Assembly (NCBI GenBank): GCA_011634665.1
Contig: WAEK01000024.1
Span: 75,001-139,000, forward strand
Source of the DNA: Mortierella sp. BCC40632
Taxonomy: Eukaryota; Mortierellomycota; Mortierellomycetes; Mortierellales; Mortierellaceae
DNA length: 64,000 nt
Direction of reading: 5' to 3'
The notes under the pieces were generated by a model. That model searched no databases and was not told the DNA's origin. It saw nothing but the letters and a program-made list of their open reading frames with translations. The translations under genes and the position numbers were made by a program. Below, one piece after another: positions 1 through 11,901 of the stretch (positions within the stretch are counted from its first letter, which is position 1; each line of letters starts with the position of its first letter).

Positions 1-248
1 GTTTGCACACACGCGGCAGAAAGGGTCAGGCAAATTAACGGATCGTTTTTTTTTTTTATTCATCTCTATCTTCCGAAATGGGTCTAGGCTCGCCTATGCG
101 GTTGCTGTAAGTGGTCTCCTTTTGACCGCATGGATCCTTCGACCTTTAATATATTCTTTTTTATTTTTACACCACTGACACGACTCTTTCTCTTCTCTTC
201 TTTCATTCTCGCTCTAGGCTGAGCCATACAGTGTAGTCTGTATTTCAG
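1..248. other. window edge, unresolved 5' part of the ATG22 gene
   Basis: This stretch precedes the first exon I can assign to the Atg22-like gene. That exon begins with two bases of a split codon, so at least one coding exon lies upstream, either here or beyond the window edge. A GTAAGT donor-like site sits near 107-112, but no reading frame in front of it joins in the needed phase and resembles the Atg22 N-terminus. A poly-T run lies near 46-57. I see no other gene. Confidence 0.4.
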
Positions 249-441
249 CTTTGGCTCCAATTGTGCTCGAAGCCCTCTCCAGCGGATATGGTCGTCAAGC
301 GGACAACAGAGACTTGCCTTGCAACACAGTAAGTCGAGCAATTGTTTTGGCTACAGGACCAAATCGCATGATCTTCTATCCCTACAAAGCCTCGAGCCTT
401 GCCATTCTGGCGTCTCTGTCCTTGTCCTCTTTGTCGTTGCC

Positions 442-472
<31 letters not shown>

Positions 473-3112
473 TTTTTTTTTTGTGGTGTGGCCACTCGGT
501 CCTAGCGAGGCAGGATCATACGGCATGGACGCACAATTGAGTGACACGATGCACGAGCTCCTCTGGCCTCTGAGGCCTGGGTGTGCATGTGGAGGGCTCG
601 TGGCTCACACAGAAAAAAAAATATACACTTTGTTCTTTTACTTCGACGCCAGTTGCCCTCCCACATGCTTGGATCTAGACCAGTGTGGTGAGCCTCTGTT
701 TGGGCGAGGGAGAGGGAGAGGGGAGGAAGGGGTAGTTCAACCGAACAGACATGCGGTTTCTTGAGAGCCGTGGGACAATGCAACCTTAACTTGGAGGGAG
801 GGGGATGGAATGAGAATCACGGTTGTCTACTTGCATGTCGTTGTATCCCATAATATTTTTGTTGTACAAAGAGCAGAACCATTGTCCTTTTTTAAAACCA
901 AGGAACCAGGAGTGGAATTGGCTCCGAGAACTAATGGCGTGTGATTGCCGTCTTTTTTTTACTTTTATTATTATTATTTTTTATTGCGACTTTGATAGGA
1001 AGTGACGGACTACAAGGTAACAAACAAACACACACATACACGCACAGAGTGGCTCTATTCTCCAGGAGTCGGATCACCGAGGATTGGATTTTATTTCATC
1101 ACTAGGCATCGGCTTGAGTGCTGCGTTGGACAGGATAATCTTGCGACTTGACCATACACTACTTTGCAGCTTGAATATCTCCTCCTTCTCCTCTCTCTCT
1201 CTCTCTCTCTCTCTCCCTTTTCCCTCAGCCGTTGTTTGGTTATGATTCTCCCCACCTTTTCTCCCAGCGGATCAGTTTATTATTACTTTCTTGTCAGACG
1301 GCTCATACGTGGAAATGTGGGAACTAAACCTTATTGTCAGGATTCCTTGACTGTCGGGAAGTCGGAGCGGATCCCAGGAACGGAGGTTCCGCCCGCTTTT
1401 TGTGTAGCCAAACCAACAGTAACGGCAGCCTCAGCTCCTTACACATCTTGAGATCCAATAGTATCATATTATGCAGTCCACGATCCAACAGGAGGGGAGG
1501 AGGAGGAACCTTGTGTCCAACGTCTGTGTAGCGACAGCCTGTGAATGTTATTATACTGCGCTAACATTCATGTGGGATTTTTTTTTGTAACTCTAATTAG
1601 TGTGAGGTCAAAGTGGGTAATCTTTGGCTCGATACATCGTCCTTCTCCCTGTATTGCATTTCTGTCTCAGTGTTCTTGCAGGCGTTTATCTTTATCAGTA
1701 TGGGTGCTTTGGCCGACCATGGTAGTAAGTAACTATCCAATTCGTGTGCTCCCCACGCTGAGAGCCAAGACATATACTGGACTCTGTAATAGGAAACTCA
1801 CCCTCGGATGAATACCTTGTCCCAATAATTGTAGCCCGCCGCAAGACATTCTTGCTTACGTTCGCCTTCATCGGAGCAATTTCTACCATCCTCTTTGCTG
1901 TCATCCGTACTGCAAGTAAGTGTGACCGGCATCAACTCTCCATGGCAAGAGACTGTCTGTCTATTCTCAATCTATACTAACCTCCTTTGGGGTCAATGAC
2001 TCTATCTCTTACTTTCAACCTTAATAGGCTTGTACTGGTTGGCCGGTGTGCTTGTGATCGTGTCGAATGTGGCGTTTGGAGCAAGCTGGGTCCTTTACTA
2101 TGCGTTCATCCCTACCATGGCTCGTGACCACGCCGATGTTGTGGAGGTTCATCGTAATGTCAAATTGGGAGTTGAGACTTGGGCCGATTATCAGTTTATG
2201 AGGGACAGAGTCTCCAACACACTGTCTTCACACTCAATGGCCATTGGATACGGCGCCGGCGTCGCTCTGTTGATCGTCGCCGCAGGAATCGCTTTGGCCA
2301 TGGGACAGTCGACCTATTCGATGCAATTGGGGATGGCAGTGACTGGACTCTGGTGGTTCGCTGTGACCTTTTTCACCTGGAGATATATGCCCGCACAACC
2401 AGGAACACCCTTGGCAGGAGATGTCAACCTCTTCTTTTACTCATGGCGACGTCTGGGAAAGACATTGTACCAGGCTAGTTTGTTGAAGGAGACCTTCAAG
2501 TATTTGGTTTCGTGGTTTATCCTTTCGGACGGCAGCTCCACTATCATCTCGCTGGCTGTCTTCATGGGCAAGAAAAAGTTCCTGCTGAACAACACTCAGT
2601 TGATGATTGGAGCAATTCTGGTCCCTCTCTCGGCATTGATCGGTACCTACATGTGGCTCTTTATCCAGCGCCGATTGAACCTGACATCCAAGCAGACTTT
2701 GCTTGCAATCTCTGCCTTGTTTGTCCTTGTGCCTGTCTATGTCTTGATCGGATTCACAAACACGTTTGGATTGGTGCACAAGGTCGAGATTTGGCCATTG
2801 TTGGTGTACTTTGGTCTCATGCTTGGCGCAACTCAGAGTTTCTCCCGAGTGTTGTATGCCTCGCTGATCCCTAAGGGCAAAGAGTCCGAGTTCTTCTCGC
2901 TGTACGGTATTACAGACAAGTCCTCTTCCTGGTTGGGACCCTTGATCACAGGAGCGATCATCGAGAACAATGACACACGTTGGGGTTTTGTTTTCCCATT
3001 GGTGATGATGGTGGTCCCTCTGTTCATTATCTGGTGGGTCAATGTCGAGAAGGGCATCCATGATGCCGAGAAGTTCAGTCAAGATCATACTGACGACAAG
3101 GATGGGCTCTAA
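249..3112 (+). CDS. ATG22: Atg22-like vacuolar amino-acid permease (5' partial)
   Basis: This is a major-facilitator-type membrane protein of the autophagy-related Atg22 family, which in yeast exports amino acids from the vacuole after autophagic breakdown. I read exons 249-328, 1601-1724, 1793-1915 and 2028-3112, all joining in phase. The diagnostic stretch is at 1631-1723 (DTSSFSLY, then FISMGALADHG), the family's TM segment plus following loop; it is followed by VARRKTFLLTFAFIGA and a 361-codon last exon with about eight hydrophobic segments. A further phase-0 exon at 1341-1418 is possible: it has a CTAAA branch-like site before it, ends at GTAACG, and would add 26 residues in the variable loop after PCNT. 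The donor at 1722 (GTAGTA) or 1725 (GTAAGT) both keep frame. The N-terminal exon is missing. Family assignment is firm; the 5' model is not. Confidence 0.8.
1190..1215. repeat. (CT)n microsatellite in ATG22 intron
   Basis: A run of about 12 CT units lies inside the long intron of the Atg22-like gene. Confidence 0.9.
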
Positions 3113-3711
3113 AATGAGCAGATTTAAGAGGAAAGACCGAGAAATTGGCATAGCTGCCTTTTGCACCATTGCTCTTCTCCTGTACTTTCCTCCCATCCTT
3201 CCTTCCCCGCTCCGGCATTGGACAGGATCTATCTAGCCTCCAAGAACCTGTCAACAATACCACACTCAACCATCCATACCTAAACTCTAGTTGCTTCATT
3301 GCCTGTAATATCTATCTTTGACAGTAAATACCATCATGAGCGTATGCTCTTTACTATTAATTTTTCCAAAGAACCCTGGGCATGAAGACTTTTTTTTATA
3401 GGCCGAGTAGCTTTGACCAAGGGTAGTTGAATGGCACGATGGGTGGGGAGAGGGAGAGGGTGGAGAGTAAGGACAAGAAGAGGAGCTGGAAAAGGTAGTA
3501 GGAATGTCTGGGGTTTCTCTCTTGATTCTTTGACTGTCATCTATCATCTATCATCACTCCCCCCACCCTTCCTCCCTTATTGAATGCTGGGGTTCGTTGA
3601 TGAAAATTTTGGAGATGGGCTAGAAAGGAGGTAAGGAAAAGGCTTTGCGGAAACCACGAACCACTGTTGGCCCTGACAGTACAAATTTAAACAGATCTCT
3701 GCAAACACGAT

Positions 3712-3713
<2 letters not shown>

Positions 3714-3785
<72 letters not shown>
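3714..3785. repeat. (CT)n microsatellite, about 72 bp
   Basis: Near-perfect CT dinucleotide run. Confidence 0.95.
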
Positions 3786-3791
<6 letters not shown>

Positions 3792-4083
3792 CTGCGATCT
3801 TGGATTTGGCCGCCTATCTACCAGACACTTATTGGGCTGCGATTCTGGAATGGGTTCCGATGTAGATAAACTTCACAGATTGGAGCAGTCTCTTCGCATA
3901 GGAACTGGGTCCAGTCGTAGACCATAAGGAACCTAGACTACTTCTCATCCTCGAGCATAACTCGTACGTTTGACTACATCGTGTCTCATACTTTCGACCA
4001 ACTTGCGGACTAAATCGGAGAAGTCACCTTCAGTGGTATCGAGGGCGAGGATCTAGCTGCACACGCTCTTGAGAATGTGATTG

Positions 4084-4122
4084 GGCACTTGCATTTGGGC
4101 ACTTGCATTTGGGCACTACACA
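4084..4122. repeat. 14-15 bp tandem repeat, about 2.7 copies
   Basis: The unit GGGCACTTGCATTT is repeated head to tail, the third copy being partial. It lies in non-coding DNA. Confidence 0.8.
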
Positions 4123-4594
4123 CATGGGAAGAGGCTTAGGAAAACCACCTTGCGTTTCGTAAGATATTTTCTTGCTGTCAGAGGCACGTACAATACTTGA
4201 TATTAGTAAGACGAGGAGACAAGAAAAGGAAAAATAAAATAAAATCTCTTAGGACGAGGGAATCTGGGGGTCAAACATTTTTTTCTTTGGGTCATAGATT
4301 TCAACTTGGTCATATCTCGCAATCCTCAGTGTTTTACAGGGAGTGCTCAATACCAGCTAAGGTTCGATAGAATCACTATCAACGTTCAAAATCCTCATCT
4401 AATTTTCAGGTATGAGTGCTTCAGTCCCTGGAAAGACTATTGGATCTAACAAAGGGAAAGTGCTCTATACGTGCACGTTTGAACCAAAGATGTCTACCTT
4501 TTATCGCTGAGTAGACTAAGTTACCAATTACACGAGTACAGATAACTCTTCGCCACTCATGCAGCCCTACTATACAGAGCGCGCACACACACAC

Positions 4595-4595
<1 letters not shown>

Positions 4596-4630
<35 letters not shown>
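4596..4630. repeat. (GA)n microsatellite preceded by a short (CA)n
   Basis: A CA run at about 4582-4594 passes directly into a GA run. Confidence 0.9.
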
Positions 4631-4633
<3 letters not shown>

Positions 4634-4966
4634 GTCGCGCAACAATATTGGCATCAAGAAAATTAAGGGAGGATATATTGCTCCTCCGCTTCATATTAAG
4701 CCGAACGAAAAAAGTGAGTAAACAATCTGCCATTTACTGAGAGCCGACGAAATAAAAAAAAAAAAAACAATGAACCCTTGGATACCCTTAGCAGCTGTTC
4801 CACTTTCTGCTTTAGATGTTTTGCGAGTTGATTAATTATCGTAGTAACAGATTCTGGCTACATGGACCCGATAATCGCCGGTAGCCTAATTTTGTTCTGT
4901 GATATATTTCCTTATCGTTCGCCGCATTGCTGACCCTTACATTCCTAGCATGCTCCTTCACTTTGG

Positions 4967-4969
<3 letters not shown>

Positions 4970-5001
<32 letters not shown>
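4970..5001. repeat. (CT)n microsatellite
   Basis: About 16 CT units in non-coding DNA. Confidence 0.9.
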
Positions 5002-5005
<4 letters not shown>

Positions 5006-6170
5006 CCTCGCACTTTCACATTACCTCCCTAGATTTCCCCTTGACCCCTTCCTGGCTTGTGCATGTCAGGGTCATCAGAGTGATTCCTTTACCCTTGTCT
5101 CTTTCGCGCTCCATCCATTAGGGCAGACTTTTCCACTTTTAAAATTTATGTATACTTCTGTTGAATCTGAGCTTGCCCCATCACTAATATTCCTGGCGCT
5201 CCTCTTCTCCATCCAAAAACCCTTAGGAGACATCCACAAAAGACCTAAAGAGTGTTTTACATATTCTTGACTTTGCTCGCTAGTGAGTTCGATAAGTCCT
5301 CACTATTATGCTTGAAGGATTGGTAGTGGTCGCTATGCTGAGGTCCAAAATCTAGACGTAGTCTGAAGACTCCTTGACCACACTTCGAAACAGTCACTAC
5401 GCCTGAGGTACTAGCGGAGTCCAAGGCGCCAAGTGCAAGAAGAGTAGTAACTTTGGAGGTTGCACTGGCCTCAACTGGTAGTATGGGGATGGTTGTCCGT
5501 GAAGCAAACAAAAAAAAAAAAGAGGTTGTGGTTTTGAGTCTCATCTATCCTCGCTACAGCAACAGCAGCACAAAGTAACAGAACAAAAAAGCGTACTGTT
5601 TGACTCGACTGGCTTCAATTTTCTTGTATGTGGCCTGGCCATGGAGCTTGGGGTGGGAGGTCAGGTTACTATTATCAAATTGAAGGGCGACTTCTAAATC
5701 TACAGTAGATATGACTTGATATCACTCATGGCGGTTCTATCGCTTTGGCCCTTTCCTCGCTTCAGTCTTACTCTTTCCTAAGATACATAAGTCATTGGCA
5801 AAAAGGAAGCACAAAAAAGAGTGCTCTGAAGTGGTCTGCTCCATAATGTCAAACATGCGAGCCGCCGCCGGGGTGCTATTCAAAGGAAACTTCCCTGGTG
5901 GTAAGGCGAGCACCTATGTAAGCAGGAGTGAGGAGCTCTTTACCGTGTCCCCCTTACCTTTCTCTAGCACAGGAGAAGAAAGTGAAGGAGATGGCTAGCC
6001 GAAAGTAAGGGAGAGGATTATCGAGAGCCTCCTAGAAGATTTTGCCGACACCGGTCTCTCAATACTGGTGCGCCTCAGTAGAGCTCATGAATCATATCAA
6101 GCGCCTGGGGTCCCTCCCTAGAGCGTTCCTTGGCTTCCTTCTATGGCTACCTTGGTCTTATCTATCTTGA

Positions 6171-6176
6171 TATAAG
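6171..6176 (+). promoter_or_regulatory. TATA-like box of the four-CX3C protein gene
   Basis: TATAAG preceded by GA, about 130 bases before the start codon at 6306. A pyrimidine-rich leader follows. Confidence 0.4.
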
Positions 6177-6305
6177 AACCCTTCCTCTCCAAAAAAAATT
6201 CCATCCTTGTTTAATTCCCTTTTCCCGAACTATTCATTCATCCTTCGACTCTCTTTGCAAAGTTCTCTCACTTCCTTTGTCTACGCAACCTCTCCTAGTT
6301 TGACC

Positions 6306-6692
6306 ATGGTTTCTTTCAAGTTGATCATCGCTGTGGCTTCCGCCCTGACGTTCACCTCCGCAACTACAGCCTTGGGCAGCGTCACGACCCGTGCAGGACT
6401 CGCGAGACGTTCCTTTACTGATATCTTCTGCTCGAAGGATTGTGTCACCAAACAGTTGGAAGATCTTCCAACAGAGAACGAGCTTAAAAACCACGGCCAA
6501 TGCGTCCAGTCTTGCGGGTCCCACATGCTGACACCTGAACACATCAATTGCCACGGAGACTGTGCCAGGAAACTTGTAGCCGACCTAGTTCGTATCAATC
6601 CAGGATTCCTTGTAGCTGGAAAGCAAAGCATGCTTTCAAACTGCTTAGCCGATTGTATCCAGTACCGTGGAGTCCCTCCACCTCAAGACTAG
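6306..6692 (+). CDS. small secreted cysteine-rich protein with four CX3C motifs
   Basis: This is a 128-residue single-exon protein of unknown function. Residues 1 to about 22 form a signal peptide (a K5 then a hydrophobic run ending in ATTA). A short pro-segment ends in a dibasic RR at 34-35, a possible Kex2-type site. The mature part has exactly eight cysteines in four CX3C pairs: C42-C46, C66-C70, C82-C86 and C113-C117, with spacers of 19, 11 and 26 residues. Two CX3C pairs separated by a helix-forming stretch is the layout of a disulfide-stapled helical hairpin, as in small Tim proteins and plant alpha-hairpinins, so this looks like two hairpins in tandem. The ATG at 6306 was chosen over the upstream open frame because it begins the signal peptide. 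A TATA-like box lies 130 bases upstream. I do not recognise a named family. Confidence 0.75.
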   Translation: MVSFKLIIAVASALTFTSATTALGSVTTRAGLARRSFTDIFCSKDCVTKQLEDLPTENELKNHGQCVQSCGSHMLTPEHINCHGDCARKLVADLVRINPGFLVAGKQSMLSNCLADCIQYRGVPPPQD

Positions 6693-7518
6693 TAAAATCG
6701 ATTCTTCAAACTACATGGTATCCATCTCGTCCCTATTTTTCCGTTCTCGCCTCTTATCCTGCGCTTCCCAATACGGTACAATATGCGTTCTCTCAAGATC
6801 CTTTAACCTTAATTAGCAAATAAAACACACTGTTTCTTTAACTGCGTGAATGGAGTTCAAGTCTAGAGACTAGGAACAGAATGGTCAATTGATAGAGGAA
6901 TGTACTCTGTGGTTCAGATCAGTCAGAGTGTGTCCAGAGTTCAGTGACATGGTTGGTGGTGGGTAGCCTTCTCCTTTGATGAAGCATCTCTCAGCGTTCT
7001 TGTTATTTCTCTTCCGTACCCCTTTCACCAGTTCATCCTTCCTTCCCATGAACTAGATGAGAAGGAGGGAGGGGCGCGCGGGCGGGAAGGAAGAAGGCAT
7101 GTTTTTAGAATGCCTTGGCTTAGGCTTAAAATCAAAGAATGCCGTACTTCCTCATCCTTGACTTTGTCTCAAGAGAGCAAGATCTCAGCCTTGACATCCA
7201 TGACTGAAATGGGTACTCATCAACAGCCCTGACTTGCATCAGGAGATACATAAAGTATATGCCAAATGTGAATCCTACTGGGGGCTGCTACGAATCCTGA
7301 ATAGGAGCTAGTGTCTCGGTGAAATAGTTGGCAAGAAACCACTTGGTGATTATTCTTGCTCCAGTTGCTTATCCGATGAATAAGAGTAAGTAGCTCAGCC
7401 CAACGTTACAACGATTCGAATGGTGGTAGGTGTATGGGAATAAGCAATGGAGGCGAAACCTCAATTCCTCTGGGTTTAGGGTTTGTGTTCAACTGTCGGG
7501 TCTCCTCTCTCTTCCAGT
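6693..7518. other. intergenic, no supported gene
   Basis: It holds the 3' region of the preceding gene and a GC-rich patch near 7070-7090. I see no coding signal before the F-box relic. A start codon for that relic may lie in a small exon near 7420, but I could not confirm it. Confidence 0.4.
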
Positions 7519-9470
7519 TCTACAACATCACCTTTGTCGAAATCCATTGTAACTCGTGTGTGTACATGCTCCTCACCCTCTATCCAAACCGTTATCATTG
7601 TCCCACAAATCACTCATGCTATTGCCAGATACTTTTCAAACTCTCAAGTCGCCGCATGCGTCTGTGTCTGCCAGCTCTGGAAGCAAGTTTTTCAGCCATA
7701 CCTCTACCGCAATTTGATGATTCACGAGAGTCGTCGCTTGCCTTTAATCGAACAAGTCTTGCAAAATGCAGATCAAGTCATATCATTGCAGATGGGTTTG
7801 GTCGACGACTTTGCTCTCCAAACTGCTCTTCTTCACTATATGCACCTCAAATTCCTTGATATCTCATTCTGTCAGTGGATTCTTAATCTGTCTACAGCTC
7901 CAGTTCCAGGATATTCCATTTTCCAACTTCTTGATGTAAACCCAGGCACCAATAGCCTGTCTCTCAAGATTAACTGTTACGAGAGAGGTGCACATACAGT
8001 GGTTGTGCCGCCCCTATCTTTTCTTGAAAGACTTTACTCGTTCAAGACACTTCATTACTCCTGCAACGAGAGCGATTTCTATTTAGAGATTGCGAGTCAT
8101 CTTCCACCATCGGTTGAAAATCTTTCCTTCTCGTATACAAACCTTCGTGGCATCTATCATTCGCCCATTGACAAAGACTCAGCAGCACTGGAGCGCCCTC
8201 TTGGGGTTCAGCAATTGGAAATCTGCTGTCAGGACATAAAGTTCCTTCATTCCCACATTTCCCATTTATTGAAAAGATGTACCAGTCTTCGGTTAGTCCG
8301 AATCACAGCACAAGTCCTTGACGATGGAGTTTCCGACGACCAGGATGACCCATGGATTGGAGACATTACCGGAGAGGAGGGAGATACAGAAGTGGCAGAC
8401 ATGTCCGAGGAGTCGAGCGGGAATGTCTATGCTCTCATTGGCCATTGCTCCTCTTTGTTGGAGCAGCTAACCTTAGTGAATGTACCACTAGGATGACATA
8501 CTCTTGCACGACTCGTCCATTCCTGTCCTCGCTTTCAGATGGTGACAAGTCCTGCACAAAAAAAGAATGACGCTTTTGTGGACAATCTTGCCAATAGGTC
8601 CATGCCACCGTTTTTACCACTGTCCTTCACAAGTCATTTGCTGTCTACTCAAGATCTTTCTTCACAGTTGACTGTTTTTCGAGTCGCTGAAAATGAAGTT
8701 TATTGTCAAGTCATTCCGACTCTTGTCTCCACATGCAGACACTTAATGGAACTAAGTGTCCTGGCCTCTATCCCTTCTCCGCAAGTCGCGGTCCCTTTCG
8801 GAGGGGTTAATCTCCAAGAATTGGCCTGTACTACCTGGGTCTGTTCGGATCTCCATACACTCCATCTCCCTGTGACGTATCGTTCAACCTCAACGGTTGA
8901 ATCTATTACATTGACCCTTGACAAAAAGCAGCTTTCCAAACAGGAGACGACAGGATTTGTTGTTGCACTTTTACTCAACTTCGACTATTGATAAAGTTAC
9001 ACTAGCCATTTCTTCTATAGAATCCAGTCCAAGATTTCGAGATATTATTCGAGGTTGCACAAGTCTATGTTAGTCGCGAAGGATATGACTACCAAATTAC
9101 GCACAGTGATGTCCGATTCCTTGGGATTCCTTGGGATTCCTTGGATTACACTAGAGGAGGTAAAGAGAAGGACATCCCTAGGATATTTATGTTTACAAGC
9201 CGAATGCCAGCACCCAGGACTGTGTTTTACGCCTTGTGTGGATCGAATTGAACCTCCTGAACGAACGTGGCTACCAAGAAGAATGGAATGGTTTAAGCAA
9301 GGGGAGGAAACAGAGACTTGGGGGTGTCCAAGTGGTGGTAGCCTTAACTTTTTTGACGACGACGACTGGCTCGATATCACTCCTCCCGTCAACATTTACG
9401 ACCACACTTCTAACATGACATGGTCATGGTATAGCAACAGTAAGAAATACTCTGTCAGCGGCAAAAAGTC
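7519..9470 (+). pseudogene. F-box/leucine-rich-repeat protein gene, decayed
   Basis: The open frame from about 7519 begins with a recognisable F-box-like stretch (IVPQITHAIARYF, then VCQLWKQVFQPYLYRNL) and continues with irregular leucine-rich repeats typical of the large fungal F-box families that select substrates for SCF ubiquitin ligases. The frame meets a TGA at 8494-8496 yet goes on in the same frame with LRR-like sequence (HTLARLVHSCPRFQ). It stops again at 8989-8994, where a frame shifted by one carries a further repeat (RDIIRGCTSLC) to a TAG at 9068, after which the first frame resumes to about 9470. One nonsense change plus two frame breaks indicate a pseudogene. A 60-base intron (GTGAAT to CAG at 8538) could remove the first stop, so a live gene cannot be fully excluded. 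No convincing start codon was found. Near 9116-9147 a 10-bp unit (ATTCCTTGGG) is repeated three times. Confidence 0.6.
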
Positions 9471-9832
9471 ATTGCCGTCGACTCCGTGGATAATAGTTGT
9501 TCATTGTAACCTCCTCCCCTCTCTTCTTTTTCTTTTTCTCGTTCCTTTTTTCTTTTTCTTTTGCTCCGCTCCAAACAATTAAACAGAGCGTCACAGGCCT
9601 CGTCGCCAGAACATTTGAATAAATAATCCAATGTAAATGGCGCAATGCCCAAATGATATCTCCAGTGCCCTATGCTCTGTATTAATGGTGGATACTCTAC
9701 GGTTGCTCACTAAAGGAGATACTATGTTTAATCCATTTCCGACTTTTAATGTACACACATGAAAAGATGCAAAATCACCAGTGTCTTCTTTTTTCTTTTT
9801 TCTTTCTTTCACTAAGCTCCTTAACCCTTCCT

Positions 9833-10917
9833 TTACGACTGGGCACACTGGACTCCTGGTCCTCCTTGTCCGTGTCCTTCATCGTCCGAGTCATCTGAGT
9901 CGTAAGCGTTGCCTGAGTGTGACTGTGCACCATAGTCCTCAAGATTGCCATCCGAAAGTGTGCAATGATCAACAAGCTCTGGCTCGATCGGTGCGGGGCC
10001 TCGCTCTGGAAGAAGAGTTTCAAGAGACTATCAAATAAACAAGTCAGTAAGTACACGTGAGCATGGAGAGAGGGTTATAAAAAAAGCATAGAAAGCTCCA
10101 AGTCATTGACTTGTTCTAATGTGGTTACCTTCATAACAGATTCAGCAGCCCAATTATCCTTGGGGAACTCGACCTCAAAGGTGATGTAAAGATCGCCCTT
10201 GTCGATTGGTCGCTTGAAATGAGGCATGCCCTCGCCAACAATCTTCTTCACCAGACCAGGAGTGATGACCTTTCCAGCAGGCATCTCCACATGGATACCA
10301 CGACCGTCCAAATGTGTGAGGAGAATCTTTGAGAATCCACAGAGTGCCTCCACAAGGGTGATGGTAATCTTGCATGAGAGATCCGCTCCGCTACGCTCAA
10401 AGAGAGAGTGGGGCTTCTGCTGAAGAACAAGAATAATATCGCCTGGCTCGATTCCTGGTTGCTGATCAGCCTCTCCCTTCATGGGGATCTTCTCGCCGTT
10501 GCGCATACCCTTCTCGACGAACACTTCCATGACCTTCTTTTCATTGACAACCTTGGCTCCTTTGCACTTCTTGCAGCGGTCCTTCTCACGCATCGTCTCT
10601 CCTTGACCATCGCCTAATAAATTGTCGGACAATGAGTGGTGGTTAAGTGTCAAACGCCAAAAAAGGTGTTACCAAAGGAACAATAGCATCGAAATATCAT
10701 GAGTGCCTCATGTCCAACTATAGGTTGCTCCTACTCGAAACTTACATGAAGGGCAAGTGACCTGCATCTGCTGCATCATGCCAGGACCAACCTGACGAAC
10801 AACAAGCTTGACACCGCGACCTTCACAGGTGCCACACTTCTTAACTGCTCCTGCCTTGCCTCCTTTGCTATTGTCGGTAAATTCAAATCAAACAAAAAGG
10901 GAGAGGGGGAAAGGGAG

Positions 10918-10954
<37 letters not shown>

Positions 10955-11901
10955 AACTTTGTTAGTTATTCTGATATCTCTTCATTCTCTTATCCAGGAC
11001 GTCAATTTTTGTAAGCCTTACCCATGGCAGAGTCCACAAATGATATTCTTCTCCAAAGACAGTTTCGTGGTCTTGCCGTTGTAGAGGTCTTCCAATGTAA
11101 CGTTCAAGTTATGGGCAATATCCTCTCCCCGACGAGGCTGGCTCCTGCCTCCACGAGGCATACCACCACCCATGGGTCCGCCACCAAAGAATCCTCCGCC
11201 TCCGAACATTTGTTCAAAAATTTCCTCCTGTGTCATTCCGCCTCCGAAACCGAAGCCTCCAGCGCCGGGGCCGTCTTCTCCGTATCGGTCGTACATCTCT
11301 CTTGCTTCTGGGTCGCTCAATGTTTCGTATGCATGACTAGGAGGAGGCGGGGAAAACGTAAAAGAGAAAAAAAAATTGTGACAGTCTGTGTAAGCAGACA
11401 GCTTTCTTTTCAAGGCTCTTGCATTCGGATGCTTGAATAAGGCAAATGTACAAGACGGGTGGATAGTACTAAACGAGGACGTCTGTATTATGTGGACGCA
11501 CATTACACACAGACTCCCCTCTTTCCAGTCAGACATGTGAGCTTTGACCTGCTCTCTTTTTTCTTCTTATTACCTGATCTCTTTGAATTTGTCTCCAGCA
11601 TCGGGGTTCTTATCAGGGTGGTATTGCATTGCCAACTTTCTGTAGGACTAGAGGGAATCAACATGGTTAGGACAGCAAAAAAAAAAAAAAAGGTCATTCG
11701 GCAGGAAGGAGGAAAGGGGGCGGGGGAAGGAGAGGAGGGAAGAAGTTATTGGCATGCTATGATGTAGGCTTGACATTTCTGTTGGGGGAGTCGGATCGTC
11801 GGAAGACTAGATGGCGTCCAATGTACCTTCTTGATCTCGGCATCGGTAGCATCGGGGGACACTCCGAGAATGTCATAAAACTTGGTATCTCCACGCATCA
11901 T
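9833..11901 (-). CDS. YDJ1: type I Hsp40/DnaJ co-chaperone, Ydj1-like, farnesylated
   Basis: This co-chaperone stimulates Hsp70 ATPase activity and binds unfolded clients in the cytosol and at ER or mitochondrial surfaces. Six exons join in phase: 11827-11901, 11574-11647, 11022-11336, 10746-10867, 10129-10613 and 9833-10027, giving 421 residues. The J domain is at 5-70 with HPD at 35-37, split by two introns. Next come a G/F-rich linker and four zinc-binding repeats (CGLCHGKG, CGTCEGRG, CPSCDGQG, CKKCKGAK). The client-binding beta-sandwich domains follow, and an acidic tail. The protein ends in CAQS, a CaaX prenylation signal like the CASQ of yeast Ydj1. The start is the first of two adjacent ATGs. 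Length and domain order match the family (about 409 residues in yeast). All introns have GT-AG ends. Confidence 0.93.
10916..10951. repeat. (GA)n microsatellite in DnaJ intron
   Basis: GA run within the intron between exons 3 and 4 of the DnaJ gene. Confidence 0.9.

Larger units (their letters stand above)
3113..6305. other. 3.2 kb intergenic stretch without a supported gene
   Basis: It starts with the 3' region of the Atg22-like gene. It then holds three CT/GA microsatellites, a short tandem repeat (near 4084-4122) and AT-rich sequence with scattered short ORFs. An open frame of 95 codons on the minus strand (5257-5544) has mixed composition but opens in a poly-T tract and matches nothing I know. 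The last 140 bases are the promoter of the small secreted protein gene. Confidence 0.5.

Noticed and set aside
5257..5544. 95-codon minus-strand ORF
   Set aside because: Begins in a poly-T tract, with no motif and no neighbouring exons.
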